DNA from: Planctomycetia bacterium
GTDB taxonomy: Bacteria; Planctomycetota; Planctomycetia; Pirellulales; S012-138
DNA: 32,994 bases
Assembly: GCA_016177915.1 (NCBI GenBank)
Contig: JACOUI010000171.1
Coordinates: 1-32,994 of the forward strand
Reading direction: 5' to 3'
The position numbers and the translations under genes are program-made. Shown here one piece after another: positions 14,873-22,131 of this stretch (the first letter of the stretch is position 1; each line of letters starts with the position of its first letter). The notes below the pieces were generated by a model. The model did not search any database and was not told where the DNA came from. It worked only from the letters and a program-made list of their open reading frames with translations.

Positions 14873-15523
14873 CTACTTGATCTTCCCCGCCTTCCGCAAA
14901 TACGCCAGCAGCTCGTCCGAAAGCGCCTCCGCGTCCTTTTTGCCCGAGTCGAGCGCCAGCTCCGGCTTCTCCGGCGGCTCGTAGGGGTCGTCGATCCCCG
15001 TGAAGCCTTTCAGCTCGCCGGCGCGGGCCTTCTTGTACAGGCCCTTGGGGTCGCGGGCCTCGCAGACTTCGATCGGGGCATTCACGAACACCTCGATGAA
15101 GTCGCCGGGCTTGACCATGGCGCGGGCCCGGTCGCGGTCGCGGCGGTAGGGGCTGATGAAGGCCGTGACGGCCACGATGCCCGCCTCGCAAAATAGCTGC
15201 GCCACGGCCCCGATCCGGCGGATGTTTTCCTCGCGGTCCTGGGCGGAAAAGCCCAGGCCGAAGCGTTTGGCGAACTCCTCGCCGTGCCGCTCCTTGAGCA
15301 TGCCCGGCCCCGCGTTGAGTCCGTGGCGGACGTTGTCGCCATCGAGCACAAAGCTGTGGACGCCAAGCTGGTGCAGCTTGTGATCGAGGAGGTTGCCGAT
15401 CGTGCTCTTGCCGCAGGCCGAGAGGCCCGTCAGCCAGACGACGCAGCCCTTGTTTCCATTGAGCTGTTCGCGCTCGGCGCGGCTGACGGAATGTTCGTGC
15501 CAGGTGACGTGGACGTCGGTCAT
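14873..15523 (-). CDS. cysC: Adenylylsulfate (APS) kinase
   Basis: 216 residues. Phosphorylates adenosine 5'-phosphosulfate with ATP to give PAPS, for sulfate assimilation or sulfation. The P-loop is GLSACGKST (33-41); DGDNVRHGLN, the FISPYRRDRDRAR motif, and the KGLYKKARAGELKGFTGIDDPYE segment are all typical of CysC. The length is normal for a stand-alone enzyme. No sulfurylase (cysDN) gene is adjacent. The ATG at 15523 gives the usual N-terminus with the W-H motif before the P-loop. It is convergent with A2 and separated from lpxB by a 363-bp repeat-rich gap. Confidence 0.95.
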   Translation of the reverse strand: MTDVHVTWHEHSVSRAEREQLNGNKGCVVWLTGLSACGKSTIGNLLDHKLHQLGVHSFVLDGDNVRHGLNAGPGMLKERHGEEFAKRFGLGFSAQDREENIRRIGAVAQLFCEAGIVAVTAFISPYRRDRDRARAMVKPGDFIEVFVNAPIEVCEARDPKGLYKKARAGELKGFTGIDDPYEPPEKPELALDSGKKDAEALSDELLAYLRKAGKIK

Positions 15524-15545
15524 CGCGGATTGCCTTCGGGAAAAT

Positions 15546-15567
15546 GCCGCGTTCTGCGGCTGTTTTT
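15546..15567 (+). terminator. Terminator-like hairpin upstream of cysC
   Basis: GCCGC-GTTCT-GCGGC followed by TGTTTTT reads as an intrinsic terminator on the plus strand; on the minus strand the same stem is followed by ATTTTCC. No plus-strand gene ends nearby, so its relevance would be as a stop for minus-strand transcription from lpxB before cysC. The stem is only 5 bp. Confidence 0.35.
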
Positions 15568-15617
15568 GGGAGGTTTGGAGCGCCGATGATACCGCGGCGG
15601 GCGACGGCGGAAAAGGT

Positions 15618-15842
15618 CAGGGTGGCACGCCCTGAGCGGGCATCGCGACACATCTGTCGCTGCGCCGCGTTTGCCGAAGTCTGGCGGGAAGTTGGTCTGC
15701 GCCTGACGCGAAGGGCGTGCTCGTGGCCGGCGCGCGCTTGCGCACGCCCTTCGCGACAGCTATTGCCCAGCATCTGCATCGCCGACTTGGTGCGTCGGCA
15801 AACCGAGGCGTGTTTCCACCACGGTCAGGGCGTGCCACCCTG
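15618..15842. repeat. 225-bp nested palindromic element (MITE-like)
   Basis: Three inverted-repeat pairs nest around one centre. The outer pair is a perfect 18-bp match (CAGGGTGGCACGCCCTGA at 15618-15635 with its complement at 15825-15842). The middle pair is 9 bp (GTTTGCCGA at 15669-15677 with 15795-15803). The inner pair is a perfect 13 bp (GCGAAGGGCGTGC at 15708-15720 with 15742-15754). The spacing is roughly symmetric (33 and 21, then 30 and 40 nt). This would be a folded RNA or a non-autonomous mobile element; no target-site duplication was seen. Confidence 0.65.
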
Positions 15843-15886
15843 GTCGCGACGCACGCCCTTCGCGACTGGCGCTGCGCAACGTGTCG

Positions 15887-17149
15887 TCAGGCAACGTGTC
15901 TCGTGCGACGATCTGCAACCTGCTCATCCGCCGCGCTCAGGGCGTGCCACCCCAGCACCGAGAGGATGTGCTCCGCCGCCTTGCGCGATGCTCCCGGCCC
16001 GCCGAACCGGGATCGCAGCTCCCGAAGCTGCACCACGCGCCGCGCGTATTCAGCCCCGTCCGTCAGCCACTCGACCAGGTGCGCGGCGATCTCGTGCGAC
16101 TTGTCGGTCCAGCTTGGGTACTCGGGGAACGGGACCTCGCGCGCGCCGGGCGCGTGCGGGTCGAAGGGCTTGGGCCGCCGGCAGAACGGCTCCCGCGCCG
16201 CCATCAAGTTCACGAGCGTAATGTGCCGCACGTTCATCAAGCCCAGCCGATCCAGCAGCGTGTACATCACAGGGTGCATGCGATACTGGATGACGGTGGG
16301 CCGGGCGAAGTGCAAAAGCTCCAGCGACACGGAGCCGGAGCAGGCCAGGCACGAGTGCGCAAGCTGCATCAGCTCGTGCGTGCGGCCGAAGAAAACGTCG
16401 GCATCCGGGCCGGCGGCGGCGATGCAAGCCCGCGCCATCTCAGCTTGGGTCTCGTTGTAAGCGGCCACGGCGAAGCGGACGTCCGGCACTTGCTCGCGCA
16501 CGAGCCGCGCGGCCCTCAGCATCGACGGCAAGTTGCTCTTCACGGCGTGGACGCGCGAGCCGGGCAGGATGGCAACCAGCGGGCCGGGCCGGCGGCGCTC
16601 GGCGGCCAGAAAACTCTCGTCGAGCTTTCGGTGTGACAACTCGTCGAAGTAGGCGTGTCCCACGTAGGTCGCGTGGACGCCGCGCTGGCGGAACCAGGGC
16701 TCTTCGAAGGGCAGCATGCACAGCGCATGATCGACGAGCCGCTGCATCTTGCGCACGCGCCACGTCGCCCAAGCCCAGACTTGCGGCAGGCCGTAGTAGA
16801 AAACCGGGATGCCGAGCTTCTGGGCTGCGGCGGCCACGTGCCAGTTGAAGCCGGGATAGTCGATGAGCACGAGCGCGTCGGGTCGCTCGTCGCGCAGGCA
16901 CTTTTTGGCGTCCCGCAGCAATCGCCAGAAGCGCGCCACGTTCGCCAGCGGCGCGAGCACGCCCATTACGGCAAGCTGCGTCATGTCGAAGAGCAGCCGG
17001 CAGCCGGCGCCGGCCATCTTCGGCCCGCCCAGGCCCAGGCACGTCACGTCCAGCCGCGACGCGCGCAGCGCGGCGATGAGGTTGGCGGCGTGCACGTCGC
17101 CGCTCGGTTCGCCGACGGAAAAGAAGATCTTCAACGTGGATCGTTTCAT
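15887..17149 (-). CDS. lpxB: Lipid-A-disaccharide synthase
   Basis: 420 residues. Joins UDP-2,3-diacylglucosamine and lipid X to form the lipid A disaccharide at the inner membrane (GT19 family). Family features are FFSVGEPSGDVHAANLI at the start, GLGGPKM, LIDYPGFNWHVA, VFYYGLPQVWAW, LPGSR, and the UDP-binding SGSVSLELL. The ATG at 17149 fits the family start. The last 20 or so residues are not conserved and contain GWHALSA, encoded by a copy of the palindromic repeat found in the adjacent gap, so the present C-terminus and stop appear to have been shaped by repeat insertion. Presence of lpxB implies lipopolysaccharide. Confidence 0.93.
   Translation of the reverse strand: MKRSTLKIFFSVGEPSGDVHAANLIAALRASRLDVTCLGLGGPKMAGAGCRLLFDMTQLAVMGVLAPLANVARFWRLLRDAKKCLRDERPDALVLIDYPGFNWHVAAAAQKLGIPVFYYGLPQVWAWATWRVRKMQRLVDHALCMLPFEEPWFRQRGVHATYVGHAYFDELSHRKLDESFLAAERRRPGPLVAILPGSRVHAVKSNLPSMLRAARLVREQVPDVRFAVAAYNETQAEMARACIAAAGPDADVFFGRTHELMQLAHSCLACSGSVSLELLHFARPTVIQYRMHPVMYTLLDRLGLMNVRHITLVNLMAAREPFCRRPKPFDPHAPGAREVPFPEYPSWTDKSHEIAAHLVEWLTDGAEYARRVVQLRELRSRFGGPGASRKAAEHILSVLGWHALSAADEQVADRRTRHVA
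15934..15953. repeat. Repeat copy inside the lpxB 3' end
   Basis: CGCTCAGGGCGTGCCACCCC matches the outer arm of the neighbouring 225-bp element (15825-15841) and is the reverse complement of 15619-15638 at 19 of 20 positions. Read on the minus strand it encodes G-W-H-A-L-S-A near the end of LpxB. Confidence 0.65.
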
Positions 17150-17209
17150 TGGATGTGCTGGCTGTCGTAGCTCGGTTCGTTTCGATCGCCGTTGCGGCGC
17201 CGGCGCGGA

Positions 17210-17310
17210 GCTATCTAACCCCTTCGGGGTATTCGCTGTGTTGTGAACCGGTACCCAGGGTGCGCCGCTGCGCGGCGACTCTGGGCTATGCTATGTACGC
17301 CTTCGGCGTG
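17210..17310. repeat. Dispersed-repeat-like structured element upstream of lpxB
   Basis: A symmetric arrangement: CTATCTAACCCCTTCGGGGT on the left, a central hairpin with outer stem CCCAG (17254-17258)/CTGGG (17281-17285) and inner stem CGCCGC/GCGGCG, and CTATGTACGCCTTCGGCGT on the right. The flanks are two short hairpins with the same CTTCGG-type loop preceded by CTAT-TA. I recall similar sequences scattered in planctomycete genomes; that is memory, not a search. Confidence 0.6.
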
Positions 17311-17404
17311 AAAAAAGTCGCCGCGGCGCGACAGCATGGGCTTGCGGCCAAAAGTCTCGCAGAAGTCACCGTTTTGAGGTAGGCCAGTTCGTCTTTGGCG
17401 TGTC

Positions 17405-18283
17405 CTACAGAAAGCACCGCACAGGACGCAGGCACTCCCCGTCGCGCTTCACAATCGCCGCCAGGCCGCCCTGCTCGTCGAGCGCCGCCGCTTCGCCGCC
17501 GTCGGGCAGTCCCGGCGGCAGCTCCACGCCCGATAGCGCCAGGCCGTGCCCCAGCCTGACGATCTGGGCCGCCGACAACGCCACGGCCGGCAGCATCGAC
17601 ACCGCCCGCCGCGGCGGCAAGAGACTTTGCGCGAGATTGTCGGGCGTAAGGGCCTGCGGCTCGGCGGCATCTTCAATACGGAAGTCGCCGATGGCCGTGC
17701 GGACAAGCGCCGACATCACCGCCGCCGTGCCGAGCTTTTCCGCCAGGTCGCGGCCGAGCGCGCGGACGTAGGTCCCGCTGCCGCACTCCACGTCGAGCAC
17801 CAGCTCCGGATAGGTGTACGACACGATCTCGATGTGGTGTACGACGACCGGCCGCGGGGCCAGCTCCGGCTGCTGGCCGCGGCGGGCCAGCTTGTAGGCC
17901 CGCTGCCCGCCGACCTTCACCGCCGAAAACGCCGGCGGGCGCTGCACGATCTCGCCGGTCATCCCGTCGGCCGCGACGCGAATTTCCTCCAGCGCCGGGA
18001 CGGGCGGGTTTTGCAAAAGCGTCACGTTCCCCTCGGCGTCTTCCGTGTCGCTCTGCCGCCCCAAGAGAAACGTGGCCGTATAGCGCTTCGGCATCCGCTG
18101 CACGTGCTCGATGAGCCGCGTGGCCTTGCCGACGCAGACGACGAGCACGCCGGAGGCCAGGGGATCGAGCGTGCCGGCGTGCCCGGTCCGGTCGGGCCGC
18201 ACCAGGTCCTGCACGACGTCGACCACGTCGCGCGAGGTCATCCCGGCGGGCTTGTTGAGGTTCAAAAGGCCGAAGAGGGGCAT
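17405..18283 (-). CDS. truB: tRNA pseudouridine(55) synthase
   Basis: 292 residues. Isomerises U55 to pseudouridine in the T-loop of tRNAs. It begins GLLNLNKPAGMTSRDVV, has the catalytic aspartate D40 in GHAGTLDPLASGVL, then KRYTATFLLGRQSDTEDAEG, the RPPAFSAVKVGGQRAYKLAR segment, and CGSGTYVRALGRDLAEKLG, all hallmarks of TruB. The C-terminal domain is shortish but complete. In many bacteria truB follows rbfA and infB; here it stands among lpxB and a DUF456 gene. The ATG at 18283 gives the standard start; no strong ribosome site is visible. Confidence 0.95.
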   Translation of the reverse strand: MPLFGLLNLNKPAGMTSRDVVDVVQDLVRPDRTGHAGTLDPLASGVLVVCVGKATRLIEHVQRMPKRYTATFLLGRQSDTEDAEGNVTLLQNPPVPALEEIRVAADGMTGEIVQRPPAFSAVKVGGQRAYKLARRGQQPELAPRPVVVHHIEIVSYTYPELVLDVECGSGTYVRALGRDLAEKLGTAAVMSALVRTAIGDFRIEDAAEPQALTPDNLAQSLLPPRRAVSMLPAVALSAAQIVRLGHGLALSGVELPPGLPDGGEAAALDEQGGLAAIVKRDGECLRPVRCFL

Positions 18284-18313
18284 GCCGCCATTCTACCGGA
18301 CCCCGCACGTAGA

Positions 18314-18421
18314 ACGCATTGGGAAATGCGTCGCACGAGCCGCGGGGATTTCCGACGCCCGTGCGCCCGATGCTCGCGGGCCGCACTGCTGCTCACAGCG
18401 GGCGACGCATTTCCAATGCGT
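18314..18421. repeat. Inverted pair of self-complementary repeats
   Basis: ACGCATTGGGAAATGCGTCGC (18314-18334, each end pairing as ACGCATT/AATGCGT) and its near-exact complement at 18402-18421 (one base shorter) bracket about 67 bp. The arms are palindromes themselves, the arrangement of a bacterial interspersed mosaic element. The right arm begins 9 bp past the stop of the DUF456 gene. Confidence 0.7.
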
Positions 18422-18429
18422 CCTGCCCC

Positions 18430-18978
18430 TTAGGGCACGAACACGGCCACCACGCCCACCGCCACCATCACCGACGCGATCATGACCTTGGCCAGCGTGC
18501 CCAGGATCCGCCCCCAGAACGCCGCCGCGCCGACCCGCAGGCTTTCGTTCATGTCCTTCCCCTTCCACATTTCGCCGAGCATCGCGCCGCCCAAAGCCCC
18601 CAGGCCCGCACATACGATCACGGCCACGACGAGTCCGATCACCGGCGGCGGAATGAATCCGCCGATCGCGCCGCCGACGAGGCTGCCCACCAGCGAGCCG
18701 ACGACCGACAGCACGGCCGCCCGCTTGCTGCCGCCGCCTTTTCTCGCCCCCATCGCGCCGGCCAGGAACTCGATCCCCTCGCCGACCGTGGCCAGGACCG
18801 CGAGCGTTAAGACGGCCCACCAGCTCAGGGCCACTCGCGTGTGTTCCTGGAGCGGGCCGAGCCAGGCATAAAGGGCCGCCGCGGCGACCATGACCCAGTT
18901 GCCCGGCAGCGTCAGCACCGTCAGGCACCAGCCGACGAGGAGGGAGACGACGAAAAGAACGGCCCAGAGGTAGTCCAC
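18430..18978 (-). CDS. DUF456 family membrane protein
   Basis: 182 residues with several hydrophobic segments: about 5-40 (containing LTLPGNWVM, the usual DUF456 mark), 52-75, 87-110 with repeated glycine zippers (VVGSLVGSLVGGAIGGFI), 112-140 and 150-180. Glycine-zipper helices pack closely in the membrane; the family has no established function. The KGKDMNESLRVGAAAFWGRILG segment near the end is also family-like. It is encoded on the minus strand between truB and the E2 gene, with repeats on both sides, so it may be transcribed alone. Confidence 0.85.
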   Translation of the reverse strand: MDYLWAVLFVVSLLVGWCLTVLTLPGNWVMVAAAALYAWLGPLQEHTRVALSWWAVLTLAVLATVGEGIEFLAGAMGARKGGGSKRAAVLSVVGSLVGSLVGGAIGGFIPPPVIGLVVAVIVCAGLGALGGAMLGEMWKGKDMNESLRVGAAAFWGRILGTLAKVMIASVMVAVGVVAVFVP

Positions 18979-19050
18979 GGGGTGTGCTCGGCGGACTTTT
19001 GGCGACGGTGGACGGTGACTCCACTAAGAGTTCGGCGGATGTAATGCGGA

Positions 19051-19092
19051 AATTGAAAATTGAGAATTGAAAAATGCAAATTGCAAATTGGG
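19051..19092. repeat. AT-rich heptamer tandem repeat
   Basis: Six consecutive 7-bp units: AATTGAA, AATTGAG, AATTGAA, AAATGCA, AATTGCA, AATTGGG. It is a sharp AT island in GC-rich surroundings, about 30 bp past the stop of the E2 gene. No gene covers it. Confidence 0.75.
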
Positions 19093-19121
19093 GAACGTCC
19101 CGCTCCCGACTCCGCGCTCGC

Positions 19122-20525
19122 CTACGGCGCCAAGAGCAGCCTTCCCGGCACCTCCAGGTATGACTTCACCTCGTTGAGGAACCGCGCCGCGGCCGCCCCA
19201 TCTACTAGCCGGTGATCGTAGGACAGACTCAACGGCAGCATGAGGCGCGTTTCGATTTTTTCGTCGACCGACACCGGCATCTTGCGCGCCCGGCCCAAGA
19301 GCAACACCGCCACCTCGGGCGGATTGATGATCGGCGTCGAGTAGGTTCCCCCCACCGCCCCCAGGTTGCTCACGGTGAACGTCCCGCCGCGCAGGTCGTC
19401 GGGCTTGAAGCGGCCGGAGCGGACGCTGGCCGCCGTTTGCGTCAGCCACTGCGCGATTTGGGGAATGCTCAGCCTGTCGGCCTCGCGCAAGACCGGCACG
19501 ACAAGTCCGCGCTCCGTATCCACCGCCACGCCGATGCTCACATAATCCTTGTAGACGACCTGCTTTTGCTCCATGTCGATCGAGGCGCTCACGACGTGAT
19601 GTTGCCGCAGGGCCAGGGCCACGGCCTTGAGCGCAAACGACAGCGTCGTGAGCTTCACGTCGCCCACGTAATCGGCCATGCTTCCCTTGCGGATGCGCTC
19701 CAGCTCGGTGATGTCGGCGTCGTCGAGATTGGTGACGTGGGGGATCGTCGCGGCCGAGCGGGCCATGTTGACTGCGATCGTCTCGCGGATTTTCGTGAGC
19801 GGCGCGCGGCGGACCGGGCCGAATGCGTCGCGGTCGGCGATGCCCTCGAGCTTCGCGGGCGCAGGCGGAGCGCCGGGCGGCTTGGGGACCGTCGCCGGCG
19901 CCACCGAGAGCGTCGCCCGCACGGCCGATTTCACGTCCTCCTTGGTGATCCGCCCGCCGGGTCCGGTCCCGGGCACGCTTTGCAAATCGACGCCCAGCTC
20001 GCGGGCATAGCGGCGCGTGTCGGGGCTGGCGGCGGCGGGGATCTCGGAGCTTTCGGCCGCGGGCGGCGCCGGCGCGGTTGCGGCGCCGACGGCCGGCTCA
20101 AAGGGCACAATCGCCGGCCCGCTAATTTCCGCCGCGGGCGAGGACGGCTGGACCATCGGCACGGTCGCCCGGCCAGGCTCCTCGGCGGGTGCTTCACGAC
20201 GTTCGGCCTTCGGAGCGGGCTGAGTCGGCATCGCCGCCGAGGGCGCGCCGCCCGTGCCGCGGTCCTTGCCCTGCCCGTCTGTGGGGGCCGTCGCCTCGAT
20301 CGACATCAGCATGCCGCCGACGGCGACCTTTCCCCCTTTCGTCACATGAATCTTCGCCACGCGCCCGCCGTAAGGGCACGACACCGGCACCACCGCCTTG
20401 CCCGTCTCGATCTCGACCACGTCCTGGTTGGCGGCGACGACGTCGCCCTCGGCGACCAGAATGTCGGCCACTTCGCCTTCCGTGATGCCTTCGCCCAATT
20501 CGGGCAGCTTGAAATCGATGGGCAT
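19122..20525 (-). CDS. 2-oxoacid dehydrogenase E2 (dihydrolipoamide acyltransferase)
   Basis: 467 residues. E2 core of a pyruvate- or branched-chain-type dehydrogenase complex; transfers an acyl group from its lipoyl arm to CoA. The lipoyl domain (1-78) has lipoyl lysine K43 in IETGKAVV. After a long Ala/Pro linker comes the E3-binding domain (about 167-205: RRYARELGVDLQSVPGTGPGGRITKEDV). The catalytic domain (about 230-467) has SYDHRLVDGA with the active-site His and Asp. A single lipoyl domain and ETGKA in place of ETDKA suit pdhC/bkdB-type proteins. E1 and E3 genes are not adjacent, so the substrate cannot be fixed. Confidence 0.93.
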   Translation of the reverse strand: MPIDFKLPELGEGITEGEVADILVAEGDVVAANQDVVEIETGKAVVPVSCPYGGRVAKIHVTKGGKVAVGGMLMSIEATAPTDGQGKDRGTGGAPSAAMPTQPAPKAERREAPAEEPGRATVPMVQPSSPAAEISGPAIVPFEPAVGAATAPAPPAAESSEIPAAASPDTRRYARELGVDLQSVPGTGPGGRITKEDVKSAVRATLSVAPATVPKPPGAPPAPAKLEGIADRDAFGPVRRAPLTKIRETIAVNMARSAATIPHVTNLDDADITELERIRKGSMADYVGDVKLTTLSFALKAVALALRQHHVVSASIDMEQKQVVYKDYVSIGVAVDTERGLVVPVLREADRLSIPQIAQWLTQTAASVRSGRFKPDDLRGGTFTVSNLGAVGGTYSTPIINPPEVAVLLLGRARKMPVSVDEKIETRLMLPLSLSYDHRLVDGAAAARFLNEVKSYLEVPGRLLLAP

Positions 20526-20539
20526 GGGGCCTCTCGTAT

Positions 20540-20570
20540 GGCGAGCGGGGGCGTCAGCCCCTCGGTGATT
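20540..20570. repeat. REP-like hairpin upstream of the E2 gene
   Basis: GGGGC-GTCA-GCCCC (20548-20561) forms a short perfect stem within GGCGAGCGGGGGCGTCAGCC. It lies just upstream of the E2 start on the minus strand. It looks like another dispersed palindrome rather than an operator. Confidence 0.4.
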
Positions 20571-20749
20571 CAGCCGTGCTTAATCATCGCACCCTTTACG
20601 AAACACGTTCTCTATCGGGAAGTCTACGCGAACGCCGCGCCAATGGAAAAGGCCAGCCCGGCCTTGCGGCGGCCAGTAGTGAACCATTCCGGCAGTTCCT
20701 ACAATCCTTGGGACATCGCCGACCGGATTCCACCATCGAGATTCCCGCC

Positions 20750-21130
20750 ATGCAGCAGCACGAGATCGAGTTCCGCGTCCGCTACCCGGAAACCGACCCC
20801 GGCGGCTTCGTCCACCACGGCAACTACTTCACGTATTTCGAAATGGGCCGGACGGAGTTGCTGCGGGCGCAGGGGCGCACCTACCGCGAGATGGAGGACG
20901 CCGGCCTGTTCATTGTGGTCGTGCGGGCCGAGTGCCGCTATCACCGGCCGGCAAGGTACGACGAGCTGCTCAAGCTGCGGACGACGGTCACGCGCGTGCG
21001 GGCGGCTTCGATTGAGCACGATTACCATCTTTTTCGCGGCGACGAGCTTCTGGCCGAGGCGCACGTGGTGCTTGGCTGCGTCGATAGCGAAGGGAATCCG
21101 CAGCGGCTGCCGGAGTGGATCGTGGGGTAG
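20750..21130 (+). CDS. Acyl-CoA thioesterase (YbgC/4HBT hot-dog fold)
   Basis: 126 residues, a single hot-dog domain. Hydrolyses acyl-CoA thioesters. The catalytic aspartate D16 lies in the family motif RYPETDPGGFVHHGNYFTYFEMGRTELL, and the second half carries AECRYHRPARYDELLKLRTTV. The open frame continues upstream, but the ATG at 20750 gives the compact family start. The stop TAG (21128-21130) lies within a REP element (GTGGGGTAGGCG...), so the present C-terminus IVG is partly REP-encoded. It is next to a RAYT gene that probably inserted afterwards. Confidence 0.88.
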   Translation: MQQHEIEFRVRYPETDPGGFVHHGNYFTYFEMGRTELLRAQGRTYREMEDAGLFIVVVRAECRYHRPARYDELLKLRTTVTRVRAASIEHDYHLFRGDELLAEAHVVLGCVDSEGNPQRLPEWIVG

Positions 21131-21144
21131 GCGTCCCGCCTGCC
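21122..21144 (-). repeat. REP type 1, inverted copy (contains thioesterase stop)
   Basis: GTGGGGTAGGCGTCCCGCCT then GCC. The core GGCGTCCCGCC pairs as GGCG/CGCC. TAG at 21128-21130 is the stop codon of the thioesterase. Confidence 0.85.
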
Positions 21145-21187
21145 TTTTGGCATTGCCGACAAGAAGCTCAAACTCCAGGTCGTTCCC

Positions 21188-21991
21188 ATGAGCACCGAGA
21201 AACGCCGATCAGTGGCAGGCGGGACGCCTACGCCACTCGGACCAAAGGCAGGCGAGACGCCTACCCCACGACGGCCCAGCGAAAAGATCACGCGCCGACG
21301 CCTTCCGCACTGGTACGTGCCTGGCGCGGCACACTTTGTCACGTTCCGGCTCGCCGACACTCTACCGCTCGCGATCATCGAACGGCTTGAGCGGCGCCGC
21401 GAAGAAATGCTGCGACGAAGACCGGCCGCAGGAATAAGCCAGTCCGAACATCGAGCTCGTGTGCACAACCTGCTCTTCGCGGAGTACGACAACTTCCTGG
21501 ACAAGCCCAGCAGGGTCGAATGGCTGCGCGACGCGCGAGTCGCTGCGAAGATGCGCACAAGTCTCTACTTCCACCACAGCGGCCTCTACTACTTGCTCGC
21601 TTATTGCGTAATGCCGAACCACGTGCACGTCCTACTGCAACCGATCGAGCCTGCGGGAACGAGTCAGCGAGAGTTCACAGACCAACCCGTAGGCGAATTC
21701 GGTGATTCCAAGAGCCGCCTGGCGAAAATCATGCACAGCCTGAAGAGCTATACAGCCCACGAAGCCAATCGGATCCTGCGGCGGTCGGGGTCGTTTTGGC
21801 AGCCTGAGTCCTATGACCACAGGGTGCGCGACGAGGATGAACTGGAGCGAATCGTCCATTACATTCGTGCCAATCCGGTCAAGGCCGGCTTGGTTCGCCG
21901 CCCCCAGGACTGGTACTTTTGTTCGTGCCAAGATCGGTTTCTGACCGATGGCGACGATTCCGGATGGCTCGACTGGTCGGGCGCGAAATGA
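21188..21991 (+). CDS. REP-associated tyrosine transposase (RAYT 1)
   Basis: 267 residues of the Y1/HUH transposase_17 family that nicks REP hairpins. The HUH motif is MPNHVHVLLQP; the catalytic tyrosine is likely in WQPESYDHRVRDEDE, followed by IVHYIRANPVKAGLV. It is closely related to RAYT 2 (shared LPHWY, SRLAKIMHSLKSYTAHEANRIL and DGDDSGWL). Relative to RAYT 2 it has about 25 extra N-terminal residues (SVAGGTPTPL...AGETPTP) that translate two REP copies. No start codon exists at the position matching the RAYT 2 start, so the ATG at 21188 is taken. REP copies of one variant flank it on both sides. Confidence 0.92.
   Translation: MSTEKRRSVAGGTPTPLGPKAGETPTPRRPSEKITRRRLPHWYVPGAAHFVTFRLADTLPLAIIERLERRREEMLRRRPAAGISQSEHRARVHNLLFAEYDNFLDKPSRVEWLRDARVAAKMRTSLYFHHSGLYYLLAYCVMPNHVHVLLQPIEPAGTSQREFTDQPVGEFGDSKSRLAKIMHSLKSYTAHEANRILRRSGSFWQPESYDHRVRDEDELERIVHYIRANPVKAGLVRRPQDWYFCSCQDRFLTDGDDSGWLDWSGAK
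21214..21269 (+). repeat. REP type 1 doublet within the RAYT 1 N-terminus
   Basis: Two direct copies, 21214-21236 (GGCAGGCGGGACGCC core) and 21247-21269 (GGCAGGCGAGACGCC core), period 33, ending CTACGCCAC and CTACCCCAC. Both are translated as part of RAYT 1. Confidence 0.85.
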
Positions 21992-21995
21992 GATC

Positions 21996-22018
21996 GTGGG
22001 GTAGGCGTCCCGCCTGCC
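21996..22018 (-). repeat. REP type 1, inverted copy after RAYT 1
   Basis: GTGGGGTAGGCGTCCCGCCT then GCC, identical to the copy at 21122-21144 and preceded by the same ATC trinucleotide. It starts five bases past the RAYT 1 stop. Confidence 0.85.
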
Positions 22019-22065
22019 TCTTTCCATGCGGCGCACGTCCCGTCTGCCACGTGCTAACCCAGAAC

Positions 22066-22120
22066 GGCAGGCGAGACGCCTACCCCACGCGACGAACGGC
22101 AGGCGGGACGCCTACCCCAC
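22066..22120 (+). repeat. REP type 1 doublet before the M20 peptidase
   Basis: Direct copies at 22066-22088 and 22098-22120, period 32, separated by GCGACGAAC. The same nine-base spacer separates the REP type 2 doublet at 24138-24192. A degenerate inverted copy may lie at about 22033-22050. Confidence 0.85.
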
Positions 22121-22131
22121 GAGAAAACGCC

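Larger units (their letters stand above)
15524..15886. other. Repeat-rich non-coding gap between cysC and lpxB
   Basis: No gene is supported in these 363 bp. They hold a GC hairpin at 15546-15560 and a nested palindromic element at 15618-15842, followed by a further copy of the inner arm (GCACGCCCTTCGCGAC at 15851-15866). Open frames through it are by-products of the palindromes. Confidence 0.6.
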
